Positions 23,370 through 30,882 of a stretch of DNA of 32,547 nt are shown here, one piece after another. Both the position numbers and the translations under genes were made by a program. The DNA is from an uncultured Prevotellaceae bacterium (GTDB lineage Bacteria > Bacteroidota > Bacteroidia > Bacteroidales > Bacteroidaceae): positions 1 to 32,547 of the forward strand of contig CACWMK010000059.1 of the NCBI GenBank assembly GCA_902761905.1, read 5' to 3'. Under the pieces are notes generated by a model. The model worked only from the letters and a program-made list of their open reading frames with translations, was not told the DNA's origin and ran no database searches. The stretch's first letter is position 1; each line of letters opens with the position of its first letter.

Positions 23370-24124
23370 TAATATTCAATCTCGATGTCGTCGATACAGA
23401 TATAGGTAGGAGTTGTCATACCATAGTCGTTTTTCTTTGATCCATCGAAACCAAATGAGATGCTCTTGATATTCTTAAAGGCATCTACATCGCGAAGGTC
23501 GCAGTACTTCCATTCCTTTACATAATCGCCATCCTTGGCAAGGCTGATCTCATAACGGGCGCCTCCCATACCTTCGGCAGGTGTAGGCATTACAAAGCAT
23601 GTCAGCCAGTCTTCTGCCTCAAACTTTCCAGGGCTCATACCATCACCATTCAGGATAGCATCAACAGTCCAAGCGTCGTTTGTGTACCAGAAACCTTTCA
23701 CAGTAACAGGCTTATCAAACTCGATTTCCTCGCCAAAAGGATAAACTACACAGTAGTTGTTGCCTGAGTGAGCCTTACCAGTAATGTTATTAAACTGGTC
23801 AGGAGTTATGCTGGCGAATGATGTCTCAGTACGATTTGAAACAGCAAATCCAGTCCAGCTTGCCCAAGAAGGGATGTAGTTTACAGGGAATACCACACCC
23901 TGCTCTGCATAAGAACATGCATAAGCATCTGATCCCCAACTGTCATACTTCTCTCCATTTTCATTACCACACCAATAACCATCAGCATTCAGAGTAGCAC
24001 CCTCGAAAGAGATTGTTGCAGTTTGCTTAACATTAACGGGATTGTCATCGTTAGTACAAGATGTGAATGACATTGCCAAGCCACATACCAGGGCTGCAAA
24101 AGCAAAAAACTTGTTTGTTTTCAT
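23369..24124 (-). CDS. DUF4465 surface lipoprotein in the cobalamin operon
   Basis: 251 residues with a lipobox ending SFTSC (Cys23) followed by TNDDNP, an acidic start like the Bacteroidetes export signal for surface lipoproteins. The body is a beta-sandwich type with the DUF4465 marks WASWTGFAVSNRTETSFA, GNNYCVVYPFGEEIEFDKPV and KGFWYTNDAW, ending THYICIDDIEIEY-like (PTYICIDDIEIEY). DUF4465 genes recur in Bacteroidetes B12 loci. Binding of B12 or assistance to BtuG/BtuB at the surface is plausible, and a relation to BtuH-type B12 binders should be tested. The start follows the preceding gene by 30 nt; the stop overlaps btuF. Confidence 0.75.
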   Translation of the reverse strand: MKTNKFFAFAALVCGLAMSFTSCTNDDNPVNVKQTATISFEGATLNADGYWCGNENGEKYDSWGSDAYACSYAEQGVVFPVNYIPSWASWTGFAVSNRTETSFASITPDQFNNITGKAHSGNNYCVVYPFGEEIEFDKPVTVKGFWYTNDAWTVDAILNGDGMSPGKFEAEDWLTCFVMPTPAEGMGGARYEISLAKDGDYVKEWKYCDLRDVDAFKNIKSISFGFDGSKKNDYGMTTPTYICIDDIEIEY

Positions 24125-24154
24125 AACGTTGTTGTTTTAAGTGAATAATAAAAG

Positions 24155-25270
24155 CTATTTAATAAAGTATTTCTTTTTGTTCTGAATGTATATACCCTTC
24201 TTTGTTGGAATAACTTTCCTTCCTTGAAGGTCGTACGTCGTCCTGTCTGCATCATCTGCTTCTATAGTCCGTATGCCAGAAAGAGCATTCTTGATGGCCT
24301 CGATTGATGCTTCGAGGTGGATATCCTCTGCACCAGCAAACTCTGTGGATGTTTCGCCCCACCATTCTGGCTGTGGACACTTCTGATTTAGACCTGTATA
24401 GACTCTTACAAAGTCGACAAAGTCAAGATTCACAGGCTGACGATTCTCGTCAACAGCCCATGAGATATCTATTCCACAACCCTCGTAATTATACGATGAA
24501 GCATCAGATTTATCTAAGAAGTTGGGCAGATTGTCGGCATAACCATACGCAAAGCCAATCAGTACATAATAGTATGGACTCCACGCCTGATCAACCTGAT
24601 CAGAAAGGTTAAGCATATTGTCTGGCAGACGAGTGCCCTTGAATGTCAATCCATCAGGCAACCACTGTGGATAATACTCCTGGGTGTGATAATGATTGCG
24701 GTCTACGGTGCCGCTATTGCCCTGATTGTCTGTCCAGGGGATATCGCCCATGGGGTTCTTTCGATAAGTAACCTCATAGCCATAAATCACCTTGCCTGCG
24801 CTGTCTGCATCGCAACTGCCACTGATTTCGTACCAAGGATCGTCAGGCAGTCCGTTGCCGTTTACATCCTTCGACACCATCACCACGCCAGCCTCGTTCA
24901 TGCCGCCAAACACCAGATTCTTCATCTCCTGATAGGCATTACCCCAAACAGCAAAGTCGCGCTCTCCTGGGATGTTGGCGATAGAATGATCGAAGTGGAA
25001 TGTGATATAGCCGCCCCATCCGCCAAGAGCCACCAGATGAGACTCTATAGGACCAAGACCAGCCAGATTCTCATTACACTTGCGTATCATGTCGGCCTCT
25101 GTATCTCCTTCCTCATATTCTGGCACATCATTCACATACTGTCCTGGGGCTGGGCGATATTCGTCTACGGCCTGGATGTACTTTGAGTGCTCAGTCGCAT
25201 CGTCCATGCGCTGGGCGCTAGCATTAATGGTAGCAATTGCTAGTATTAATAGTAACAATACTTTCTTCAT
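24155..25270 (-). CDS. Large secreted surface protein of unknown function in the cobalamin operon
   Basis: 371 residues with signal peptide MKKVLLLLILAIATINASA and no lipobox Cys. Conserved-looking blocks are ALGGWGGYITFHFDHSI, NPIGERDFAVWGNAY-like (IPGERDFAVWGNAYQEMKN), and a dockerin/EF-hand-like calcium loop DVNGNGLPDDPWYE. The C-terminus TYDLQGRKVIPTKKGIYIQN then KKKYFIK resembles the short C-terminal tail of many secreted Prevotella proteins. Related genes are seen in B12 loci of gut Bacteroidetes and are annotated only as cell surface protein. It overlaps btuG by 4 bp (ATGA) and lies between btuG and the DUF4465 gene, which argues for a direct part in corrinoid capture. No biochemical function is known to me. 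Confidence 0.7.
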   Translation of the reverse strand: MKKVLLLLILAIATINASAQRMDDATEHSKYIQAVDEYRPAPGQYVNDVPEYEEGDTEADMIRKCNENLAGLGPIESHLVALGGWGGYITFHFDHSIANIPGERDFAVWGNAYQEMKNLVFGGMNEAGVVMVSKDVNGNGLPDDPWYEISGSCDADSAGKVIYGYEVTYRKNPMGDIPWTDNQGNSGTVDRNHYHTQEYYPQWLPDGLTFKGTRLPDNMLNLSDQVDQAWSPYYYVLIGFAYGYADNLPNFLDKSDASSYNYEGCGIDISWAVDENRQPVNLDFVDFVRVYTGLNQKCPQPEWWGETSTEFAGAEDIHLEASIEAIKNALSGIRTIEADDADRTTYDLQGRKVIPTKKGIYIQNKKKYFIK

Positions 25271-26439
25271 TTCTTCTCAGTTTTAAATAAAAATGCTGCA
25301 TGAGCGGGTATGTCGCCTGTCTTCACCTTCCAGTCAAAGGTACCATCAGGCAGGAAGTGTAGCAACTCGCCACTAGATACGTAGTTCTTGGCATCCATCA
25401 GATAGAAATCGCGATGGATAGGATTTACTATTATGCCGTATGGCATACGAATCTTGCTTATCTCTGGTGCATCCGACAGGCTTGTGCTTACTATCTGATG
25501 CGTCCTGACATTGATAATGCCATAGGTGATGGTATTGGTCATCGACACCTCGCTCCACTGGCTACCATAGAAATAGAGCGAATCGCCTACGATACAGAGA
25601 TCACTCACGGGCTGATTGATATGTCCGCCTACTGTCATCCTGCCATCGCTGTCAGGCGCCAACCACCAGATTGTCGACTCCTCATCCATATAGTTGCCAC
25701 GGGCTGTCACCCATAGTTGGTTGTACTTATCAGCCTTCAGGTGGTGCAGATTGGGGGCCACAGCAATCTTGTCTGTCTCCTTCATCGTTTTCAGGTCTAT
25801 CACGCTTACAGTATTCTCGTAGCCTTGTCCTGTCATGCCTTGATAGCCACCACTATTGGCTACATAGAGACGATTGTCAACTATCGCCATCTCCTCTGGC
25901 TGGTAGCCGACGGTACACGAATCAACCTTCTGCAGCGATAGTGTATCAACCTTGTACACACAGCCTAGCGGACTGCTGCTGTCACTATACACACTGCCTA
26001 CATAGGATGATACATAGGCATACTGGTCCTTGAAGGTAACATAGCGGCAGTTGGGAATATCCACCTTTCCTATTTTGAAGGCAGAATCGGCACGAGCCAC
26101 CTCCACCTTATGAGAACAGTTGATAACCAGCCATAGTCGCGAGCCGTATATCTGACAGTCGTTGCCCACATCGCCCAGCGACATTACGCTACTGGGATTG
26201 CGCTCTGAATAGATGTTGCGATAATAGCTCACAGTTGGTTCCCTGCCTGAGAGATCGAGATAGTCGAGTGTCGACTTGTTCATACCCATATTGCCCTCGT
26301 TGAGCAGATACATGCCCACGATGTCGCCTTTCTGTGCCTTGCCACCTGTATCGGTCTTCTCTATCGGCACTATCATCACGTCTTGGCGACAGGCGCTAAG
26401 CAGCAACAGGGTCAATATGTAGTATGCCACATGCTTCAT
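25267..26439 (-). CDS. btuG: BtuG-like surface cobalamin-binding beta-propeller lipoprotein
   Basis: 390 residues with lipobox LLSAC (Cys17). Repeating blades are visible: LLNEGNMGMNKSTLDYLDL, YRNIYSERNPSSVMSLGDVG, YVTFKDQYAYVSSYVGS, VDNRLYVANSGGYQG, VSVIDLKTMKETDKIAVAPN and QLWVTARG. This is the YncE/NHL-like propeller of BtuG, which caps BtuB at the cell surface and binds B12 very tightly in Bacteroides. The start overlaps the stop of the out-of-frame btuB tail (ATGA), and its own stop overlaps the next start by 4 bp. Identity is well supported by sequence and operon. Confidence 0.85.
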   Translation of the reverse strand: MKHVAYYILTLLLLSACRQDVMIVPIEKTDTGGKAQKGDIVGMYLLNEGNMGMNKSTLDYLDLSGREPTVSYYRNIYSERNPSSVMSLGDVGNDCQIYGSRLWLVINCSHKVEVARADSAFKIGKVDIPNCRYVTFKDQYAYVSSYVGSVYSDSSSPLGCVYKVDTLSLQKVDSCTVGYQPEEMAIVDNRLYVANSGGYQGMTGQGYENTVSVIDLKTMKETDKIAVAPNLHHLKADKYNQLWVTARGNYMDEESTIWWLAPDSDGRMTVGGHINQPVSDLCIVGDSLYFYGSQWSEVSMTNTITYGIINVRTHQIVSTSLSDAPEISKIRMPYGIIVNPIHRDFYLMDAKNYVSSGELLHFLPDGTFDWKVKTGDIPAHAAFLFKTEKK

Positions 26440-26528
26440 ATCTCAACGCTTAGGGTTAGTGCATAGTTACGACCAGGCATGGGGTAGTTTACTATCACCT
26501 CATAGTCCTGACCAAACACGTTGTTCAC
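26436..26528 (-). pseudogene. btuB: Out-of-frame C-terminal tail of btuB
   Basis: Read on the minus strand from 26528, 30 codons give VNNVFGQDYEVIVNYPMPGR followed by NYALTLSVEI and a stop at 26436-26438. This is the standard end of a TonB-dependent receptor barrel, ending in an aromatic/aliphatic beta strand. The main btuB frame stops at 26530, and this tail is shifted by one base relative to it. The tail's stop overlaps the btuG ATG as ATGA, showing that this is the ancestral end of btuB. Confidence 0.88.
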
Positions 26529-26529
26529 A

Positions 26530-28446
26530 TTAGATTATACTCAAGTCGCTGGTGTACCAAGGCTCCATGTGGTTATAGATGATGTTCTCTTGCTCGTCAT
26601 AGCGTTCGCCGGCATAAATAAACGAGTAGTTCACGTTCCAGTTCTTATAGTTCAGGCCTACTATTGCCGAGCCAGAATGCCAGGGGATATAGGGTATCTG
26701 GTGGTTATAATAAGACGTAGTAGGATCGGTCACATCGCGTGCATCCTGATAGGTGTACTGGGCACGAGTGGTGGCTACCAGGTCCTTGCCAATCTTGAAA
26801 TCAGCCTCAGCCTCAACGTCGATACCTTTTATATGTACCTCGCCCAGATTCAGCATAGTCCAGCGGAACTGCTGTCCCTTGGGGTAAGCCACTATCTTAT
26901 CGTGTACCGTATTATAATAGGCATCGAAGTGCATCTCAGCATGTCGCACTATACCATGCTCAAAGTGCTTGTTCAGCGCAAAACCAGCATCGTATTGCAG
27001 CGCACTCTCTGGCACCAGATTGGCATTACCCATGTCTGTATAATACAGGTCATTGAATGTTGGCATGCGGAAACTCTTCTTTACGTATGCTCGCATCGAG
27101 AAGAATGTTCCACGGAATGGGTATACGTTCACAAACAGCGCTGGAGTGAGTTTCGAAATAGAGCTGCTTGAGTTCATCCCAGCAAACTCGCCCTTGCGAT
27201 GGGTCTTGTCATGAATAAAAGTGGCCAGGATAGAGCCTTGTGCCTTCAGGTGCTTGTAGTCGATAGCTGTGGCCAGACTCACCAGATTAGAAATGCGAGT
27301 TGGGTAGGCAAAGTTATAGATATCGGCATTCAGTTTGTTCCACTTAAAGTCGTAAGCCAGCGATGCACTCCAGTTGGGTAGCAGCTCAAGCACGTTGGCT
27401 GTAGAGATGTACAGTTCCTGCTGCTTGTAGCGATTGTCCACAGGCAACTGGGTGGTATCCTTATTTACGTAGTGGGTATTGTAATAGGCATACTTGGCCA
27501 GCCATCGCGTGCTGAATCCATCGCCTATGTTCTTATTATAATCGGCTTGTACAAAGGTATTCAAGTCTTGCTGTCGCTCGCCACGTCGCCACACGTTGTT
27601 CACTATGGCTCCAGGTATTCCTCGCGCAGAGTTATATACATAGGCTTTCAGTTGCCAACTGCCCTGGTCCAGTCGGCCAAACACATTAGCCTCAAGGCGC
27701 TCAGCATGTATATCGCCATTTTGCCTTACGGCTGTCGTATCCCAAGCCGTCTCGCCGTTAGGATACTTGCGTTCGTAGTGGAACTTATACTTACCGCTTG
27801 CTGTCAGGAACCCTGCACTGACGCTCGAACTAACCGTCTGCGACAACTTCTGCTCCCACAGACCCGTAAGTCTTAGCATATCGCTCGAGCCATACTGCAC
27901 TTTCATTCGAAGATGGGTTTTCTCTTTCCACTTTCCTCCTTCCCCATTCCTCTCAAACACAGGCGCTTTGGTGCGGATATAGATGGCACCAGCATTGCCA
28001 AAGTCGCTGGCAGGTTGGAAGATGGCACTCTTCTGTCCGTTGTATAGTGTGATATCCTCTACATTATCCAGCGAAAACTGGCCCAGGTCTATCTGTCCGT
28101 TCTGTGCATTTCCCAGTTGCACGCCATCGTAGCTTATGCCCAGATGGTGTGTACCCATCGAACGGATGTTCACAGTCTTTATGCCGCCCACTCCACCATA
28201 ATCCTTCAGTTGTATGCCTGAGAAATAGCGCAATGCATCGGCCACAGAGTGTGTATTCAGTTGCTCCAACAGTTCGCCCTTAAGCTTCTGGCTGGGCACC
28301 ACCTCGCGCATGGCAGGTTTCGACACGACAATTATCTCGCGCACATGCTGTACGGAGTCCAACTTGCTTTGTGCTGCCGTTGTCATCGCCAACACGCAAG
28401 CCATTGTCAATGTGAATGCTCGATTCATCATTCTTAATGTTGCCAT
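26530..28446 (-). CDS. btuB: BtuB-type TonB-dependent cobalamin receptor, 3' end disrupted
   Basis: 638 residues. The N-terminus has a signal peptide (MNRAFTLTMACVLAMTTAAQ within the frame), a TonB-box-like EIIVVSK, a plug domain (SVADALRYFSGIQLKDYGGV, NIRSMGTHHLGISYDGVQLG) and then barrel strands. It should move B12 across the outer membrane with BtuG. The frame stops at TSDLSII, whereas the expected last barrel strands are missing or out of frame (see 26436-26528). A deletion of roughly 50 bp that is not a multiple of three fits. Loss of the final strand usually blocks assembly by the BAM machinery, so the protein may be inactive unless this is a sequencing or assembly error. A cobalamin riboswitch precedes it. 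Starts at 28431 or 28428 are also possible. Confidence 0.85.
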   Translation of the reverse strand: MATLRMMNRAFTLTMACVLAMTTAAQSKLDSVQHVREIIVVSKPAMREVVPSQKLKGELLEQLNTHSVADALRYFSGIQLKDYGGVGGIKTVNIRSMGTHHLGISYDGVQLGNAQNGQIDLGQFSLDNVEDITLYNGQKSAIFQPASDFGNAGAIYIRTKAPVFERNGEGGKWKEKTHLRMKVQYGSSDMLRLTGLWEQKLSQTVSSSVSAGFLTASGKYKFHYERKYPNGETAWDTTAVRQNGDIHAERLEANVFGRLDQGSWQLKAYVYNSARGIPGAIVNNVWRRGERQQDLNTFVQADYNKNIGDGFSTRWLAKYAYYNTHYVNKDTTQLPVDNRYKQQELYISTANVLELLPNWSASLAYDFKWNKLNADIYNFAYPTRISNLVSLATAIDYKHLKAQGSILATFIHDKTHRKGEFAGMNSSSSISKLTPALFVNVYPFRGTFFSMRAYVKKSFRMPTFNDLYYTDMGNANLVPESALQYDAGFALNKHFEHGIVRHAEMHFDAYYNTVHDKIVAYPKGQQFRWTMLNLGEVHIKGIDVEAEADFKIGKDLVATTRAQYTYQDARDVTDPTTSYYNHQIPYIPWHSGSAIVGLNYKNWNVNYSFIYAGERYDEQENIIYNHMEPWYTSDLSII

Positions 28447-28447
28447 C

Positions 28448-28470
28448 GCCCTCTAACCCCAGAGACAGGC
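28448..28470 (-). promoter_or_regulatory. Candidate riboswitch expression-platform hairpin
   Basis: On the minus strand GCC-TGT-CTCT, a GGGGTT loop and AGAG-GGC form a hairpin ending next to ATG 28446. A further CTTGCC (28473-28468) can pair with GGCAAC (28444-28439), which would enclose that ATG. This suggests translational control by sequestration; there is no T-run for termination. Confidence 0.45.
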
Positions 28471-28480
28471 AAGCGGCTAA

Positions 28481-28650
28481 AGTTTCATCGGCAGGTATTC
28501 TGACTCGTCGTCTGGCCACAAACGTCTTCCCAATAATCTCAGTGACATACATGTTTGCGCCTCACGAAGGACGACTTACAGCAGCGGGACTGTTCAGGAC
28601 TCTCACCCGATTCCCTATTAATCTCCACGAGGAGAACCGATTACTGCCTG
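28481..28650 (-). ncRNA. Cobalamin (AdoCbl/B12) riboswitch
   Basis: The minus strand carries the B12 box AGTCAGAATACCTGCCGATG (near 28487-28507) and the conserved core AATCGGGTGAGAGTCCTGAA followed by CAGTCCCGCTGCTGTAAGTC. The P1 stem pairs GGCAG (28648-28644) with CTGCC (28494-28490). It starts right after the promoter and ends about 35 nt before btuB. With adenosylcobalamin bound, btu operon expression should fall. Confidence 0.92.
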
Positions 28651-28658
28651 CAAAGATA
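28651..28658 (-). promoter_or_regulatory. Promoter -7 box for the btu operon
   Basis: TATCTTTG on the minus strand (plus 28651-28658) lies directly before the riboswitch aptamer, so transcription starts at the first riboswitch bases. The -33 element is weak. Confidence 0.65.
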
Positions 28659-28685
28659 CAACAATTCTGCAAATAAAAGAACTAT

Positions 28686-28719
28686 TTTGCAAGAATAACA
28701 AAAATTTTTTCTAATTTTG
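28686..28719 (+). promoter_or_regulatory. Promoter of the double-GH43 gene
   Basis: TTTG at 28686-28689 and TAATTTTG at 28712-28719 (22-bp spacer), followed by GCACCC and a leader of about 30 nt to ATG 28753. It diverges from the btu promoter, with 27 bp between the btu -7 box and this -33 element. Confidence 0.65.
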
Positions 28720-28752
28720 CACCCGTAAAACCAAATACTAACTTGTAAGAAA

Positions 28753-30870
28753 ATGAAGAAAGTACTGTTCGTAGCATCACTACTGCTGGCCTTTGCGGCC
28801 CAGACTGATGCCAAAGCAAAGAAAGCGCTCACCGAAAAAGATATGGGAGCTTATCTGTTTACGTATTTCAACGATCCCACCCACTCGCTGTTCATGGCCA
28901 TCAGCTATGACGGCTATACGTTTACGGCTGTAAACAATGGTGAACCTATTATTGCTGGCGACTCTATCGCCGACCAGCGAGGCATACGCGACCCTCACAT
29001 CTACCGTGCTCCTAATGGCAAATTCTATATTGCCATGACCGATCTGCATGTGTTTGGACGCGAGATGGGACTACGTGCCACTACGTGGGAGCGACCTGAT
29101 GAGTTTGGCTGGGGTAACAATCGTGGACTGGTTCTGATGGCCAGCGACGACCTGATACACTGGACTCATAATGAGGCACGCATCGACCAGCTGTTCCCTG
29201 AAAAGTTTGGCAAGATAGGTTGTGCCTGGGCACCCCAGACCATCTGGGATCCTGCTGTAGGCAAGCCCATGGTTTACTTTACCATCAGAGAGCGTGCAGG
29301 TGGCCGCACAAAAATGTATTACAGCTATGCCAACGAGGAGTTTACCACCCTTGAGACAGAGCCAAAACTGCTGTTTGAGTATCCTGACAAAAAGATTCAG
29401 GTGCTCGATGCTGACATCTGCCCCATGCCCGATGGACGCTACTTTATGAGCTACGTGGCACAGGAGAATCCTGGCGGCATTAAATACATGATTAGCGACA
29501 AAATCAACCAATTCAACGATTATCACGCCGAACAGATCGACGGCGAGAATCGTGGTTGCGAGGCACCTAACGTGTGGAAGCGCATCGGACAGAAGAAGTG
29601 GGTGCTGATGTATGATATCTACAGCCTTAACCCTCATAACTTCGGATTTGTAGAAACCAGCGACTTCAAGACATTCAAGCCTCTGGGCCGATTTAATGAG
29701 GGTGTGATGAAGGCAGCCAACTTCTCATCGCCCAAGCACGGCAGCGTGATACAGATCACCAAGGCCGAGGCCAAGCGCATAGAGAACTACTGGAACAATC
29801 AGCAGAAGAAGCCCAAGATGATTCGCTCTGGCCAGATATGGCCCGATGCCAGCGGTTGCCACATCAATGCCCATGGTGGTGGCATCATGAAGTATGGCGA
29901 TACCTACTACTGGTTTGGCGAGAACAAGTGCGACACCACCTCATCGGCCATGATTGGTGTGCAGTGCTACTCATCTAAGGACCTTATGAATTGGCAAAAC
30001 CGTGGTGTGGCTCTCTACGTGAGCGACGACCGTCGCAGCGACATCCAGCGTGGTTGCATACTGGAGCGCCCCAAGGTGATATATAATAAGGTGACCAAGA
30101 AGTTCTGCATGTGGTTCCACTTGGAACTGAAAGGCAAGGGCTATAGTGCCGCCCGCTATGGTGTGGCCGTAAGCGACCGTCCTGAGGGCCCATATAAGTT
30201 CCTCTACTCACAGCGTGCCAACGCAGGCACCTACCCCGTTGAGATGGGACAGAAAGAACTGGCCACCCTCGACACACTTAACATCGACAACTTTAAGCAG
30301 TGGTGGACACCCACCTGGGGCGAGGCCATCAAGAAGGGACTGTTCCTGAAGCGTGACTTTGGCACAGGCCAGATGTCGCGTGACATGACACTCTTTGTCG
30401 ACGACGACGGTAAAGCCTACCACATCTTCTCATCAGAAGATAACCTGACACTGCACATTGCCGAACTTACTGGCGACTACCTGCACCACACAGGCCGCTA
30501 CACACGTGTGGCACCTGGCGGACAAAACGAGGCACCAGCCATCTTCAAGAAGGATGGCACCTACTGGATGATAACATCAGGATGCACAGGTTGGGCACCC
30601 AACGAGGCACGTATGTTCTCAGCCCCCAGCATCTGGGGACCTTGGACGCAGCACCCCAACCCATGCGTAGGTCCTAAATCAGAAATCACTTTCGAGGGTC
30701 AGTCCACCTATATCCTGCCCTACGGCAATGGCTACATCTTCATGGCCGACATCTGGCGCCCCAAGCATCCAAGCGACGCCCGCTACATCTGGCTCCCCAT
30801 CGATTTCGAAAACGGAAAGCCCACAATCAAATGGCGCGATGCTTGGAGCCTCAGCGAACTGGAGAAGTAA
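28753..30870 (+). CDS. Secreted protein with two GH43 domains (N-terminal GH43 + GH43_24-like)
   Basis: 705 residues with signal peptide MKKVLFVASLLLAFAAQTDA. The first GH43 propeller (about 30-345) has Asp80 (RGIRDPH), Asp221 (VLDADIC) and Glu270 (RGCEAPNVWK) in triad positions. The second (about 355-700) resembles subfamily 24 exo-beta-1,3-galactanases: GGGIMKYGDTYYWFGENK, Glu438 in CILERPKVIY, Asp544 in GQMSRDMTLFVDDDGKAYH, Glu593 in QNEAPAIF, and TSGCTGWAPNEAR. It probably trims arabinogalactan side chains and backbone outside the cytoplasm. Both catalytic sites look intact by motif. The gene is followed 12 nt later by the C10 protease gene. Confidence 0.85.
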   Translation: MKKVLFVASLLLAFAAQTDAKAKKALTEKDMGAYLFTYFNDPTHSLFMAISYDGYTFTAVNNGEPIIAGDSIADQRGIRDPHIYRAPNGKFYIAMTDLHVFGREMGLRATTWERPDEFGWGNNRGLVLMASDDLIHWTHNEARIDQLFPEKFGKIGCAWAPQTIWDPAVGKPMVYFTIRERAGGRTKMYYSYANEEFTTLETEPKLLFEYPDKKIQVLDADICPMPDGRYFMSYVAQENPGGIKYMISDKINQFNDYHAEQIDGENRGCEAPNVWKRIGQKKWVLMYDIYSLNPHNFGFVETSDFKTFKPLGRFNEGVMKAANFSSPKHGSVIQITKAEAKRIENYWNNQQKKPKMIRSGQIWPDASGCHINAHGGGIMKYGDTYYWFGENKCDTTSSAMIGVQCYSSKDLMNWQNRGVALYVSDDRRSDIQRGCILERPKVIYNKVTKKFCMWFHLELKGKGYSAARYGVAVSDRPEGPYKFLYSQRANAGTYPVEMGQKELATLDTLNIDNFKQWWTPTWGEAIKKGLFLKRDFGTGQMSRDMTLFVDDDGKAYHIFSSEDNLTLHIAELTGDYLHHTGRYTRVAPGGQNEAPAIFKKDGTYWMITSGCTGWAPNEARMFSAPSIWGPWTQHPNPCVGPKSEITFEGQSTYILPYGNGYIFMADIWRPKHPSDARYIWLPIDFENGKPTIKWRDAWSLSELEK

Positions 30871-30882
30871 GAAAATATTGTA

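Noticed and set aside
28280-28552. Minus-strand ORF of 90 codons across the btuB leader
   Set aside because: It lies over the cobalamin riboswitch and the btuB start; RNA structure explains the conservation.
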